NCBI RefSeq assembly: GCF_041154485.1
Contig: NZ_AP028669.1
Location: 4,278,001-4,342,000, forward strand
Origin: Variovorax sp. V93
GTDB taxonomy: Bacteria > Pseudomonadota > Gammaproteobacteria > Burkholderiales > Burkholderiaceae_C
DNA: 64,000 nucleotides
Direction: 5' to 3'
In this document: in pieces, positions 46,723-54,735 of the stretch
How the letters are laid out: each line of letters begins with the position of its first letter
Numbering within the stretch: position 1 is the stretch's first letter
Translations under genes and position numbers: made by a program
Notes under the pieces: generated by a model
The model's input: only the letters and a program-made list of their open reading frames with translations
What the model was told of the DNA's origin: nothing
Databases searched by the model: none

Positions 46723-47016
46723 TTAATCGGATCGGCCAGCTGCCTGGCCCCTGTCGTTCTCGATGCCGTGGATCCACGCCATGACTTCGGCCACCGCCAG
46801 GTAAAGCTGCGGCGGAATCTGCCGATCGAGGTCCACCTGCATCAGCAGCCGGACCAGGTCCGGCGAGGCGTGCACGTAGACACCGTTCTCGCGCGCCTGC
46901 CGAAGGATCGATTCCGCGGTCACGCCATAGCCCTTGGCCACCACCACCGGCGCCTTCGCGGTGTCGGCGTGGGACAGGGCCACTGCGCTCTGGCGCGGTT
47001 GCGCGGGGGTCGTCAT
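46723..47016 (-). CDS. fhlB: stand-alone FlhB C-terminal-domain protein (FhlB type)
   Basis: The 97-aa protein resembles the C-terminal cytoplasmic half of FlhB (PVVVAKGYGVTAESILRQARENG and QIPPQLYLAVAEVMAWIH) but lacks the membrane part and the NPTH cleavage site. Such proteins can substitute for the cleaved FlhB C-terminal fragment in export switching. It overlaps the second fliK-like gene (ATGA), which supports a shared role in export specificity. A GGCCAG/CTGGCC hairpin lies near the stop but too far from the T6 tract (46713-46718) to call a terminator. Confidence 0.85.
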   Translation of the reverse strand: MTTPAQPRQSAVALSHADTAKAPVVVAKGYGVTAESILRQARENGVYVHASPDLVRLLMQVDLDRQIPPQLYLAVAEVMAWIHGIENDRGQAAGRSD

Positions 47017-48254
47017 GCGGTGCGCTCCATGGCCGTGATCTGCAGGTCCTGCAGCCGCAGGCCTGCGGCCTCGAGACGCGGTGCCAGTTCGCCGCCATCG
47101 CTGCGCAGCCGGACCAGCGTCGCGGCCTCGCTGGCGCACAGGTGCGCCTGGACCAGTTCGCCAGCCAGGCTCAGGCGAAGATCCACCGCGCCCAGCTTCG
47201 GCAGCGTGAGCGACACCGTGGTCGTCCAGCGGCGCGCAGGCGTGCCGCCCCCATCGCCGCGGCCTTCGGGCGCATCGCCGGGTTGTTCGGTTTCTTCGTG
47301 GATCGACCACGCCATCGGCACACCCGGCCACGCCTGGCCGCTCCAGCGGAACACGGCGGTGGCCAGCAGGTCGAGCTGCTGGTGCACCAGCGCGGCGGTC
47401 TGCGGATGGATCAGCTCGGCCGCGGCGGGCGCCGCCGCGCGCGCCGGAGCATTGGCTGCACCGGCTTCAGCGGCGCCGAGGCTGGCCGTGCGCTCCTCGC
47501 CGGCCATCGCGGCCACATGGCTTGTCGAGGCAAGCGCGGCCTGGTGGGTCTGGGCGGACGGCGCGCCGGCGCGCGAAGCGATTTCGGACGGCAGTGCCTG
47601 CGGCAATGCACCGGACGCCACGGGCGCAGTGGGCCCGCCGGCAGCGAAGAGTGGCGCCGCGGCAGCACGCTGGGCGACAGCAGGCTGGGGCATCGCAGTG
47701 GGTGGCGCCTCGGCGGTGCCAGGCACGGCCGGCTGCTGAAGCGGCTGCGTCAGCTGCGTCAGCCGAACCTGCGGCTCCTCGGCCAGCTGCGACAGCGTGC
47801 GCAGCCCCATGGCGAATTCGAGCAGATGCGATTCGTAGAAGAGTCCGCTGCCGCTCACCGATCGTCCCAGCGCGGCCGCGAGCACGGCGCCGGCCGGCGC
47901 CTCCTGTGGCGACGTCCACACCGGCGTCGCGCCGCGCACCGGCTCCGGTTCGGCATGCAGGTCCGCCAGCACGGCGCCGATGACGCGTGCCGCCGCGGAC
48001 CACCGCGTGTCGATCGAGGGCGGCGCATCGGCGCGCGGCAGCGCGGGTGGCGTACCGGCCGCAAGGGGCGCCTCGAGCATGGCGTGCGACGGCAGCCGGA
48101 CATCGTTCTTGACCTTCTGGATCTCGGCCATCGGCCCGACGGGCATGCTGGTGCCGACCTCGGTCTGCAGCACGGCCAGGTCCGGCCGCGTCGAAGAAAG
48201 CTTCGCGGCAAGCAGCGCATCGACGGCAGGTCCGATCGGTCTGTTCATGGCCAT
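47013..48254 (-). CDS. second FliK-like hook-length control protein
   Basis: The 413-aa protein has a long Ala/Pro-rich low-complexity middle (about 190-290) and a C-terminal domain (about 330-410) like the FliK C-terminus: SLTLPKLGAVDLRLSL, then ELAPRLEAAGLRL. FliK-type C-terminal domains act on FlhB to switch substrate class. It differs from the fliK in the fliF-R arm. It overlaps the FlhB-C gene and is 18 bp after fliT, so it is expressed with the filament genes. A role in filament-cap timing is possible; not proven. Confidence 0.75.
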   Translation of the reverse strand: MAMNRPIGPAVDALLAAKLSSTRPDLAVLQTEVGTSMPVGPMAEIQKVKNDVRLPSHAMLEAPLAAGTPPALPRADAPPSIDTRWSAAARVIGAVLADLHAEPEPVRGATPVWTSPQEAPAGAVLAAALGRSVSGSGLFYESHLLEFAMGLRTLSQLAEEPQVRLTQLTQPLQQPAVPGTAEAPPTAMPQPAVAQRAAAAPLFAAGGPTAPVASGALPQALPSEIASRAGAPSAQTHQAALASTSHVAAMAGEERTASLGAAEAGAANAPARAAAPAAAELIHPQTAALVHQQLDLLATAVFRWSGQAWPGVPMAWSIHEETEQPGDAPEGRGDGGGTPARRWTTTVSLTLPKLGAVDLRLSLAGELVQAHLCASEAATLVRLRSDGGELAPRLEAAGLRLQDLQITAMERTA

Positions 48255-48272
48255 GGGCGCAGCGTCGGGCGA

Positions 48273-48602
48273 TCAGTGCGGCAGGCCGTAGGCCTTGCCC
48301 AGATCGCTGCGGTTCTGCAGCTGGGCCATCTTGGCCACCAGGCGTTCGAGCTGCGGTTTGACCAGTCCGCACACCTCGGCCTGGTCGGCGTGGATGCGCG
48401 CGATCAGGCCGCGCACTTCTTCGAGCTGCGCCGCATCGAGCGACACCGCGCCAACGGCCTTGAGCCGGTCGACCAGCGCCGCGCAGCGGGCTTCGAGCTC
48501 GGGCAGCCGGTCCCATTCCCTCGCGCGGGCCAGCGAGGCCATGAGCGACATGGCCGCAGCGAGCTCGCCATAGCAACGGATGACTTCGTGGCGGACGGGC
48601 AC
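48273..48602 (-). CDS. fliT: flagellar chaperone
   Basis: FliT binds the cap protein FliD and, in some species, FlhDC. The product (109 aa with GTG start at 48602) is a short all-helical protein of the family's length (about 100-120). I chose this GTG because GGAAG lies 8 bp upstream and earlier frames give Arg/Ser-rich shadow. It follows fliS by 25 bp. Similarity is low, so the call rests on size, helices and position after fliD-fliS. Confidence 0.82.
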   Translation of the reverse strand: MPVRHEVIRCYGELAAAMSLMASLARAREWDRLPELEARCAALVDRLKAVGAVSLDAAQLEEVRGLIARIHADQAEVCGLVKPQLERLVAKMAQLQNRSDLGKAYGLPH

Positions 48603-48627
48603 GGCCTGCGCTTCCAATGTGAAGATG

Positions 48628-49050
48628 TCAATTGCCGGCACTGGCGCCGCCGATCTCGCGCCATGCGGACGCGACGTTCTCGAGCAATGCCTCCGCCTCG
48701 TCGAGCGCCTTCGGCTCGTTGTGCAGGTTGGCATAGAGCAACCGGCGGATCACGTAGTCGTACAGCGCCGAGAGATTGCCCACCAGTTCGGCGCCAGCCG
48801 CGCCCGCGGCCTTGGCATCGAGGGCGGCCTTCAGGCCGTTGTCGACGATGCTCACGGCCTTGGAGATCGCGTTGCCCTTGGCGGCCATCTCGCCGGTGGC
48901 CATGTGGTGGCGTGCCATGCCGATGCTGGTGACGACGCCGTCGAACAGCATGACGATGAGCTGGTGCGGCGACGCGCTCATGGTGCGCGTCTCCATGCCG
49001 ACGCGCGCATACGCGCTGGCGCCGGTCCTGAAGGTGTGGGGGGTGTACAT
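48628..49050 (-). CDS. fliS: flagellin chaperone
   Basis: FliS binds the C-terminus of flagellin and prevents early polymerisation. The 140-aa helical bundle has the family start YxxxxxxTAS-like SAYARVGMETRTMSASPHQLIVMLFDGV and the C-terminal VIRRLLYANLHNE (short pieces of each quoted). GGAGC lies 10 bp upstream of the ATG. It is 27 bp after fliD. Confidence 0.95.
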   Translation of the reverse strand: MYTPHTFRTGASAYARVGMETRTMSASPHQLIVMLFDGVVTSIGMARHHMATGEMAAKGNAISKAVSIVDNGLKAALDAKAAGAAGAELVGNLSALYDYVIRRLLYANLHNEPKALDEAEALLENVASAWREIGGASAGN

Positions 49051-49077
49051 GGGCTGCTTGCTCCGCTGGAATGGCTA

Positions 49078-50526
49078 CTACTTGCCGCTGTTTTGCATGC
49101 TCGCGAACTGCTGCGTGAGATAGCTGCTGGTCCGGTTCATCTGGCTCATGAGCAGGTCGAGCTGGGTGAATTGCGTGCGATAGCGCTCCACCTTGGCATC
49201 GACCCGCGTCTTCATGTCGGCGTACTGTTCGTCGAGCTGCTTGAGCGATGCGGTCATGCCATCGGAGGCGACCTTGAGCGCGCCGCCGGTCGAGGTGAGG
49301 TCGTCCACCAGCGCGCTCAGCTGCTTGCCGTAGCCGGCGGTGCTGCCGGTGGCGCTCGCAAACAGCCCGGAAACGCCGGCCAGGTTGCTGGCGAGCGCCG
49401 ACTTGAGCTTGGTCGAATCGACCGCCAACGTGCCGTCCTTCTGGAAGGCGACGCCGATTTCCGACAGCACTTTCATGTCGTCGGGGCCGCCGGCCTGCGG
49501 CGTGGTGAGCGCCTGCCGGATGCGCGTCTGCAGGTTGCGCAGCGTCGAATCGCCGACCAGCGCGGCGCCGGTCTTGGAGTCCTTGTTGTAGGCGGTCAGC
49601 GTGTTGGCCGTGGCCTGCAGGCTGTTGTAGGCCTTGACGAAATCGTTGATGGCCGTCTCCACCGCGGCCGTGTCGGCCTGGGTCGAGAGGCTGCTGCTGC
49701 CGGTCTTGAGCAGCGTCAGCGTGGTGCCCTGGATGGCTTCCTTGACGGTGTTGTTCGCGCTGGTCACGGCGATGCCGTTGACGGTGAGCTTGGCGTTCTG
49801 CCCTGCCACTGTCTGGCGCAGGTTCTGCGTGCCCGCGGGGTCATTGTTCAGCAGGTTCTGCAGCGCCGCATCGCCGGCCACCGAGACGCGCATGCTCGAG
49901 GCCTCGCCGGTCTGCAAGGAGGTCAGCACCAGCCGGTTGGGCGTGCCGCTGCCGTCGTTCACGATGCTGGCCGAGACACCGGCCTTGGCGGCGTTGATGG
50001 CGTCGCGGATGCCTGCGAGCGTGTTGTTGCTGCCGTCGATGGTGATCGGCACGGCCGTGCGGGTGGCGTCCTTGGTGAAGCCCGAGCCGTTGTAGGTGCC
50101 GGTGGCCGCGTCGAGCGCGCCGCCGGTGACGGTGCCGAAATCGATGGTGATGGTTCCGCTGCCGATGGCCGTGGTGGTGTTCGCCTGGCCCGCCGCAACC
50201 AGCGACTGCGACTGCGCGAGCTGCGTCACCTCGATGGCGTAGGTGCCGGCCGCGGCCGTGCTTGCGGCCGCCGCGGTCAGCACGTCGGTGGCGCTGGAGG
50301 CAGCCTTCACGCCCTGGAACAACGCGGGGTCGGACAGCTTCTTGGCCGCGGCCTGCAGCGTGCCGAGCGAGCTTTGCAGCGTGCCGTAGGCCGAGAGCTT
50401 GCTCGTGTAGCTCACCTGGCGCTGCTGAAGCGCCACCAGCGGCTGGCTTTCCGCCGTCTGGAGCTGGGTGAGCAGGGTGCCCAGTTCGAGGTTGGCGCCA
50501 ACGCCCAGGCTGCTGATCGATGCCAT
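49078..50526 (-). CDS. fliD: flagellar filament cap protein
   Basis: FliD caps the growing filament. The 482-aa product has the FliD N-terminal coiled part (SSLGVGANLELGTLLTQLQTAE), a variable surface region (about 80-290), and the C-terminal helices with QFTQLDLLMSQMNRTSSYL. The length fits betaproteobacterial FliD. It follows flaG by 42 bp and precedes fliS. Confidence 0.95.
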   Translation of the reverse strand: MASISSLGVGANLELGTLLTQLQTAESQPLVALQQRQVSYTSKLSAYGTLQSSLGTLQAAAKKLSDPALFQGVKAASSATDVLTAAAASTAAAGTYAIEVTQLAQSQSLVAAGQANTTTAIGSGTITIDFGTVTGGALDAATGTYNGSGFTKDATRTAVPITIDGSNNTLAGIRDAINAAKAGVSASIVNDGSGTPNRLVLTSLQTGEASSMRVSVAGDAALQNLLNNDPAGTQNLRQTVAGQNAKLTVNGIAVTSANNTVKEAIQGTTLTLLKTGSSSLSTQADTAAVETAINDFVKAYNSLQATANTLTAYNKDSKTGAALVGDSTLRNLQTRIRQALTTPQAGGPDDMKVLSEIGVAFQKDGTLAVDSTKLKSALASNLAGVSGLFASATGSTAGYGKQLSALVDDLTSTGGALKVASDGMTASLKQLDEQYADMKTRVDAKVERYRTQFTQLDLLMSQMNRTSSYLTQQFASMQNSGK

Positions 50527-50568
50527 GTTGAGATTTCCTGATGTCTGTGAATGAAAAGGCGGCGCCTG

Positions 50569-50916
50569 TCAGGCTTCCCGGCTCACCAGCAGGCCGGGCG
50601 CCTTGCCCAGCACCTTGGCGATGCGCACCACTTCCTCGGAAGGGATCTGGCGGATGACCTCGCCGCTTTCCCGGTCGACCACCCTGACGATGAGCTTGTC
50701 GGTGTCCTCGTCCATCTCGAACTGCAGCCCGACCGAGCGGCTCTGCAGCGAAGCATTGGCCTCCTTCACCGCCTGCGCGACCTGCACGGGCGTGGCTTCG
50801 TCCACGGCGTCCGATGGCGCGGCCACGGCCTCCTCGGCAGCCTTGCCGGCGGTGCGCCCGGAGAGCGCCTGCATCCACCACGGGCCGTCTGCCGCGGGGC
50901 TTACGGGGATCGACAT
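50569..50916 (-). CDS. flaG: FlaG-family flagellar protein
   Basis: The 115-aa product has the FlaG domain (about 45-110: LQFEMDEDTDKLIVRVVDRESGEVIRQIPSEE in part), a short family of unknown exact role thought to influence filament length. I chose ATG at 50916 because AGGTGGA lies 6 bp upstream. Between it and fliC are two strong hairpins. Confidence 0.9.
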   Translation of the reverse strand: MSIPVSPAADGPWWMQALSGRTAGKAAEEAVAAPSDAVDEATPVQVAQAVKEANASLQSRSVGLQFEMDEDTDKLIVRVVDRESGEVIRQIPSEEVVRIAKVLGKAPGLLVSREA

Positions 50917-50954
50917 GATTTCCACCTTCTTGTCTTGATTGCTTTCGCTGTCGT

Positions 50955-50982
50955 CTGCGGCCTGGCCGGAGCCAGGCCGCAG
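50955..50982 (-). terminator. 12-bp hairpin between fliC and flaG
   Basis: CTGCGGCCTGGC (50955-50966) pairs perfectly with GCCAGGCCGCAG (50971-50982) around four bases. No T-tract follows on the minus strand, but the stem is very strong, and a second hairpin (50991-51023) precedes it. Together they likely end or process the fliC message. Confidence 0.55.
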
Positions 50983-50990
50983 GGAACAGC

Positions 50991-51023
50991 GCAGCCGGAG
51001 CCGGGCTTTCGCCCGATGGCTGC
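50991..51023 (-). terminator. hairpin just after fliC
   Basis: GCAGCC (50991-50996) pairs with GGCTGC (51018-51023), with an inner CGGGC / GCCCG stem, 17 bp after the fliC stop. It is followed by the 12-bp hairpin at 50955-50982. No T-tract is seen. Confidence 0.5.
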
Positions 51024-51039
51024 GCAATGCCTTCTCAGA

Positions 51040-52278
51040 TCAACGCAGGAGCGACAGCACGCCTTGCGTGGTCTGGTTCGCCTGGGCCAGCACCGAGGTA
51101 CCGGCTTGCTGCAGGATCTGCGCACGGGTCATGTTCGACACTTCGGTTGCGTAGTCGGCGTCTTCGATGCGCGAGCGCGAGGACGACAGGTTGGTGATGG
51201 CGGTGCCAAGGTTGGAGATCACCGAGTCGAAACGGTTTTGCACCGCACCCAGCGAGCTGCGCAGGTCGTCGACTTGCTTCAGTGCCGCGTCGATCGCTTC
51301 CAGCGGGCTGGCCGTCGAGCCGGTCTGCAGGCTGGCCACGGACACCTTCGAGGTATCGACGGTGAAAGCGGCCGTGCCGGCGGTCGTGGCCGTGTCGGCG
51401 GAAGCCGGGTCGAGCGCGATGTAGCGGAACATGGCGGTGCCGTCGACCGCGCCGGTGAAGCCCTGGTTGATCAACGACGAGGTTTCGCCTGCGCCGGTGG
51501 GCGTGATCGAGACTTCGGCGAACAGGTTGCCGTTCTTGTCGGCAACGGTGTTGCCGGTGAGCGTGGCGCCGCCGGCGGCCAGGCCGAGCTTGGTCGACAG
51601 GTCGTCGGTGGTCTTCTCGGCGACGGTCGTCGTGGTGACGGCCGTGGTGGAACCGTAGAGCGACTTCAGCTGGGCAGCCGTGGGCGCATCGCCTGCGGCC
51701 GAACCGGTCACGCCGTCGAAGGCGAAGGCGGCCGTGGCGGCGGGGCCGGCAACGTTGAAGCCTTGCATGCCGAGCGTCTTCGAGCTGATTTCCTTCAGGT
51801 CGATGTCGATGGTTTCGCCGTCGTTGGCACCCACTTGAACCGTCAGCGGCTTGGCCGACGACGAGAGGACCTTCACGCCGTTGAAGTCGGTCTGCTTCGA
51901 CACGCGGTCGATTTCACCGAGGCGCAGCTTGATTTCGTCCTGGATGGATTGCAGGTCGCTGGCCGAATTGCTGCCGTTGGCGGCCTGCACCGACAGTTCG
52001 CGAACGCGCTGCAGGTTGTTGTTCACTTCCTTGAGCGCGCCTTCCGTCGTCTGCGCCAGCGAGATGCCGTCGTTGGCGTTGCGCGAGGCTTGCGTCAGGC
52101 CGCGGATGTTGGCCGTGAAGCGGTTGGCGATGGCCTGGCCGGCGGCGTCATCCTTGGCGCTGTTGATGCGCAGGCCGGAAGACAGGCGCTGGATCGCCGT
52201 GTTCAACGACGATTGCGACGCGTTGAGGTTGTTCTGCGTGAGCAGGGAAAGGCTGTTGGTGTTGATGACTTGCGCCAT
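51040..52278 (-). CDS. fliC: flagellin
   Basis: FliC is the filament subunit. The 412-aa protein has the conserved N-terminal D0/D1 region (MAQVINTNSLSLLTQNNL, NANDGISLAQTTEGAL), a variable D2/D3 region rich in Thr, Ala and Gly (about 175-310), and the C-terminal D1/D0 helices ending GVLSLLR. The segment LQRVRELSVQA keeps the residues recognised by TLR5 in other flagellins. A sigma-28 promoter is at 52375-52401, giving a leader of about 90 nt. Confidence 0.97.
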   Translation of the reverse strand: MAQVINTNSLSLLTQNNLNASQSSLNTAIQRLSSGLRINSAKDDAAGQAIANRFTANIRGLTQASRNANDGISLAQTTEGALKEVNNNLQRVRELSVQAANGSNSASDLQSIQDEIKLRLGEIDRVSKQTDFNGVKVLSSSAKPLTVQVGANDGETIDIDLKEISSKTLGMQGFNVAGPAATAAFAFDGVTGSAAGDAPTAAQLKSLYGSTTAVTTTTVAEKTTDDLSTKLGLAAGGATLTGNTVADKNGNLFAEVSITPTGAGETSSLINQGFTGAVDGTAMFRYIALDPASADTATTAGTAAFTVDTSKVSVASLQTGSTASPLEAIDAALKQVDDLRSSLGAVQNRFDSVISNLGTAITNLSSSRSRIEDADYATEVSNMTRAQILQQAGTSVLAQANQTTQGVLSLLR

Positions 52279-52374
52279 GTTCGACTCCTGATAGACAAAG
52301 GTTGTGGACTCCGGCCCTCAGGCCGCAACGCTGGACCCGCTCCCACTGTGAGACTCAAGCCATCGTTGGTTTAG

Positions 52375-52401
52375 TTATCGGCAGGGCTTTTCAAACATTT
52401 A
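52375..52401 (-). promoter_or_regulatory. fliC: sigma-28 (FliA) promoter of fliC
   Basis: The minus strand reads TAATGTT-like TAAATGTT (52401-52394), an 11-bp spacer, and GCCGATAA (52382-52375). The -10 is a perfect match to the FliA consensus GCCGATAA and the -35 matches TAAAGTTT at 6 of 8. The start would fall about 90 bp before the fliC ATG. Confidence 0.85.
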
Positions 52402-52444
52402 GAGTCCGGCGCAAAAAAAGATGCGCACCCCACAACCTCCGGGT

Positions 52445-52762
52445 TCAGGCGGGCAGGTTCATCACTTCCTGGTAGGCCGCCACCAGCCGGTTGCGCACCT
52501 GCAGCCCGGTCTGGAAAGCCACGTTGGCCTTCTGCAGGTCGACCATCACGTCGTTCAGCGCCACGCCGGGCTTGCCCATTTCGAAGTCCTCGGCCTGGCC
52601 GTAGGCCTTGGTCTGTGCGGTGCTGATGCTGTCGAGCGAGCGCCGCAGCTCGGCCGCGAATCCCCCCGGCTGGGCCGCCTCGGCGGCGGGTTGCGCGATG
52701 CCGCTCTGGAGCGCGGTGGCGCGCATCTGCTGCAGGACGGATTCGATGGCGGTGATCGACAT
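52445..52762 (-). CDS. fliE: flagellar hook-basal body protein
   Basis: FliE joins the MS ring to the rod and is an early export substrate. The 105-aa product matches the family's length (104 in Salmonella) and the C-terminal LNDVMVDLQKANVAFQTGLQVRNRLVAAYQEVMN helix region (quoted in part: GLQVRNRLVAAYQEVMN). It is divergent from fliF, as in many proteobacteria. The next gene leftward is fliC, which has its own promoter. Confidence 0.96.
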   Translation of the reverse strand: MSITAIESVLQQMRATALQSGIAQPAAEAAQPGGFAAELRRSLDSISTAQTKAYGQAEDFEMGKPGVALNDVMVDLQKANVAFQTGLQVRNRLVAAYQEVMNLPA

Positions 52763-53055
52763 GGAGGGCTTTCTCTTGATAGGTTGGATCCGGGTGTGGA
52801 CAAGGAGGCCCAGGGGCCTTCCCGCGTGTTTTCAGCGTAGCAGGCGAAGCCTCGGAGACATGCGCCCAACTGACGGCAAAACCCGCAGTTGTTCGACCAA
52901 TCGAATATGGCCCGGCTGCTGAGAATCAACGCCGAACCCATAGCTCGCTGACGACACCACGGCCCCCTCGGCATGACCCCAGAACATCGAAGCCTCCAGC
53001 CCCTCGCCATGACCCCGCGCCGCCCCGTGCATTTGGCCGCGGCGGAGCTTGCGCA
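52763..53055. promoter_or_regulatory. divergent fliE / fliF promoter region
   Basis: This 293-bp gap lies between the divergent early flagellar genes fliE and fliF and should contain FlhDC-dependent promoters for both. I see no confident FlhDC box or -35/-10 pair. A small AGGCC / GGCCT hairpin is at 52806-52819. No gene was found in the gap. Confidence 0.5.
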
Positions 53056-54735
53056 ATGAGTTCGGCGGCCCCCGCGGGCGCCAGCCCGGCGCCCTCGCCC
53101 GCCTCCGGCCTTGCGGAGCGCCTGCGCGCCCAGCCGAAGCTGCCGCTGATCGTCGGCGCGGCCGCCATCACCGCGGCCGCCGCGGCGTTCCTGCTGTGGA
53201 GCCGCGCGCCCGACTACGGCGTGCTTTACACCAACGTGACGGAACGCGACGGCGGCGCCATCATCGCGTCGCTGCAGCAGATGAACGTGCCCTACAAGTT
53301 CGCCGAAGGCGGCGGCGCGATCATGGTGGCGCGCGACAAGGTGCCCGAGCTGCGCCTGAAGCTCGCCGCCCAGGGCCTGCCCAAGGGCGGCGGGGTCGGC
53401 TTCGAGCTGATGGACAACCAGAAGTTCGGCACCAGCAACTTCGCTGAACAGGTGAACTACCAGCGCGGGCTCGAAGGCGAGCTGGCGCGCTCGGTCGAAT
53501 CGATCGGCTCGGTCGAGTCGGCGCGCATCCACCTGGCGCTGCCCAAGCCTTCGCTCTTCGTGCGCGACCAGAAGAAGCCCTCGGCCTCGGTGATCCTGAC
53601 GCTGCACCGCGGCCGCAGCATCGACGAGGGCCAGGTCAGCGCGATCGTGCACATGGTCTCCAGCAGCGTGCCCGACCTGAACCCCAAGAGCGTGACCGTG
53701 GTCGACCAGCACGGCAACCTGCTGTCGGCCGCCAACGCCGGCGCGCGCGGACTGGACGTGAGCCAGCTGAAATACGCGCAGGAAATCGAGCAGGGCTACA
53801 TCCGCCGCATCGAGGCGATCCTGCAGCCCATCGTGGGCGCGAGCAACGTGCGCGCGCAGGTGGCGGCCGACATCGACTTTTCCGTGGTCGAGCGCACCGA
53901 GGAAAGCTACAAGCCGAACCAGGACCCGCGCACCGCGGCTGTCCGCAGCCAGCAGTCGAGCGAGTCGATGCAGCAGGGCGCCACGCCGCCGGGCGGCGTG
54001 CCGGGCGCGCTGTCGAACCAGCCGCCGCAGGCGCCGAGCGCGCCCATCACCGCGCCGCCGAACGCCGCGGCACCGGCGCCGGGAACTGCCGCAACCACTA
54101 CGGCGGCCGGCACGGCACCGGGCAGCTCGCGCAAGGACGTGACGACCAACTACGAGCTCGACCGTTCGATCCGCCATGTGCAGCAAGGCGCGGGCGGGGT
54201 GAAGCGGCTGTCGGTGGCCGTGGTGGTGAACCACCGCGAAGCCGCGGACAGCGCCGGCAAGCCGAGCCAGCGCGCGCTCACGCCGGCCGAGCTCGAGCAG
54301 ATCCGGAACCTCGTCAAGGAAGCGATGGGCTTCAGCCAGGAGCGCGGCGACTCGCTCAACGTGGTCAACAGCGCCTTCGCCCGCGAAGGCGGCGACGAGC
54401 AGGCCGGCCCCGCGCTGCCGTTCTGGCGCGACCCCGCCAACCTCGGGCTCGCCATGACCATCGCGCAGTACCTGCTGGTGGCCGGCCTCGCGCTGTTCGC
54501 CTGGTTCGCGGTGCTGCGGCCGCTGCTGCGCAGGCACCTCGCGCCGCCCGCCGCCGCGGTGCCCGAAACGGCGCCGGCCGCCCCTGGCGCAGCCGACGAC
54601 GAGGCGGCCTCGCAGAACAACGCGCGGCTGCGCGAGATCGAGCGCCAGAAGGCCGACCTCGACTACGCGCACCAGACCGCCGACCAGGATCCGCGCCTGG
54701 TCGCCACGCTGATCAAGCATTGGATGAATTCATGA
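53056..54735 (+). CDS. fliF: flagellar MS-ring protein
   Basis: FliF forms the membrane MS ring on which the motor and export gate assemble. The 559-aa product has two membrane helices (about 28-48 and 465-490), the periplasmic ring-building domains (first YVGLYTN-like VLYTNVTERD, then NYQRGLEGELARSVESIGSVESARIHLALP in part), a Pro/Ala-rich loop (about 310-370), and a C-terminal FliG-binding tail. It starts the arm fliF-R, and its stop overlaps fliG (ATGA). Confidence 0.97.
   Translation: MSSAAPAGASPAPSPASGLAERLRAQPKLPLIVGAAAITAAAAAFLLWSRAPDYGVLYTNVTERDGGAIIASLQQMNVPYKFAEGGGAIMVARDKVPELRLKLAAQGLPKGGGVGFELMDNQKFGTSNFAEQVNYQRGLEGELARSVESIGSVESARIHLALPKPSLFVRDQKKPSASVILTLHRGRSIDEGQVSAIVHMVSSSVPDLNPKSVTVVDQHGNLLSAANAGARGLDVSQLKYAQEIEQGYIRRIEAILQPIVGASNVRAQVAADIDFSVVERTEESYKPNQDPRTAAVRSQQSSESMQQGATPPGGVPGALSNQPPQAPSAPITAPPNAAAPAPGTAATTTAAGTAPGSSRKDVTTNYELDRSIRHVQQGAGGVKRLSVAVVVNHREAADSAGKPSQRALTPAELEQIRNLVKEAMGFSQERGDSLNVVNSAFAREGGDEQAGPALPFWRDPANLGLAMTIAQYLLVAGLALFAWFAVLRPLLRRHLAPPAAAVPETAPAAPGAADDEAASQNNARLREIERQKADLDYAHQTADQDPRLVATLIKHWMNS

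Noticed and set aside
46713..46760. Intrinsic terminator for the stand-alone FlhB-C gene
   Set aside because: The GGCCAG/CTGGCC stem is inside the coding end and about 14 nt from the T6 tract, too far for a standard terminator.
52763..53055. Sigma-54 promoter in the fliE-fliF gap
   Set aside because: No TGGCAC-N5-TTGC pattern seen; the presence of flhDC makes sigma-54 control of early genes unlikely.
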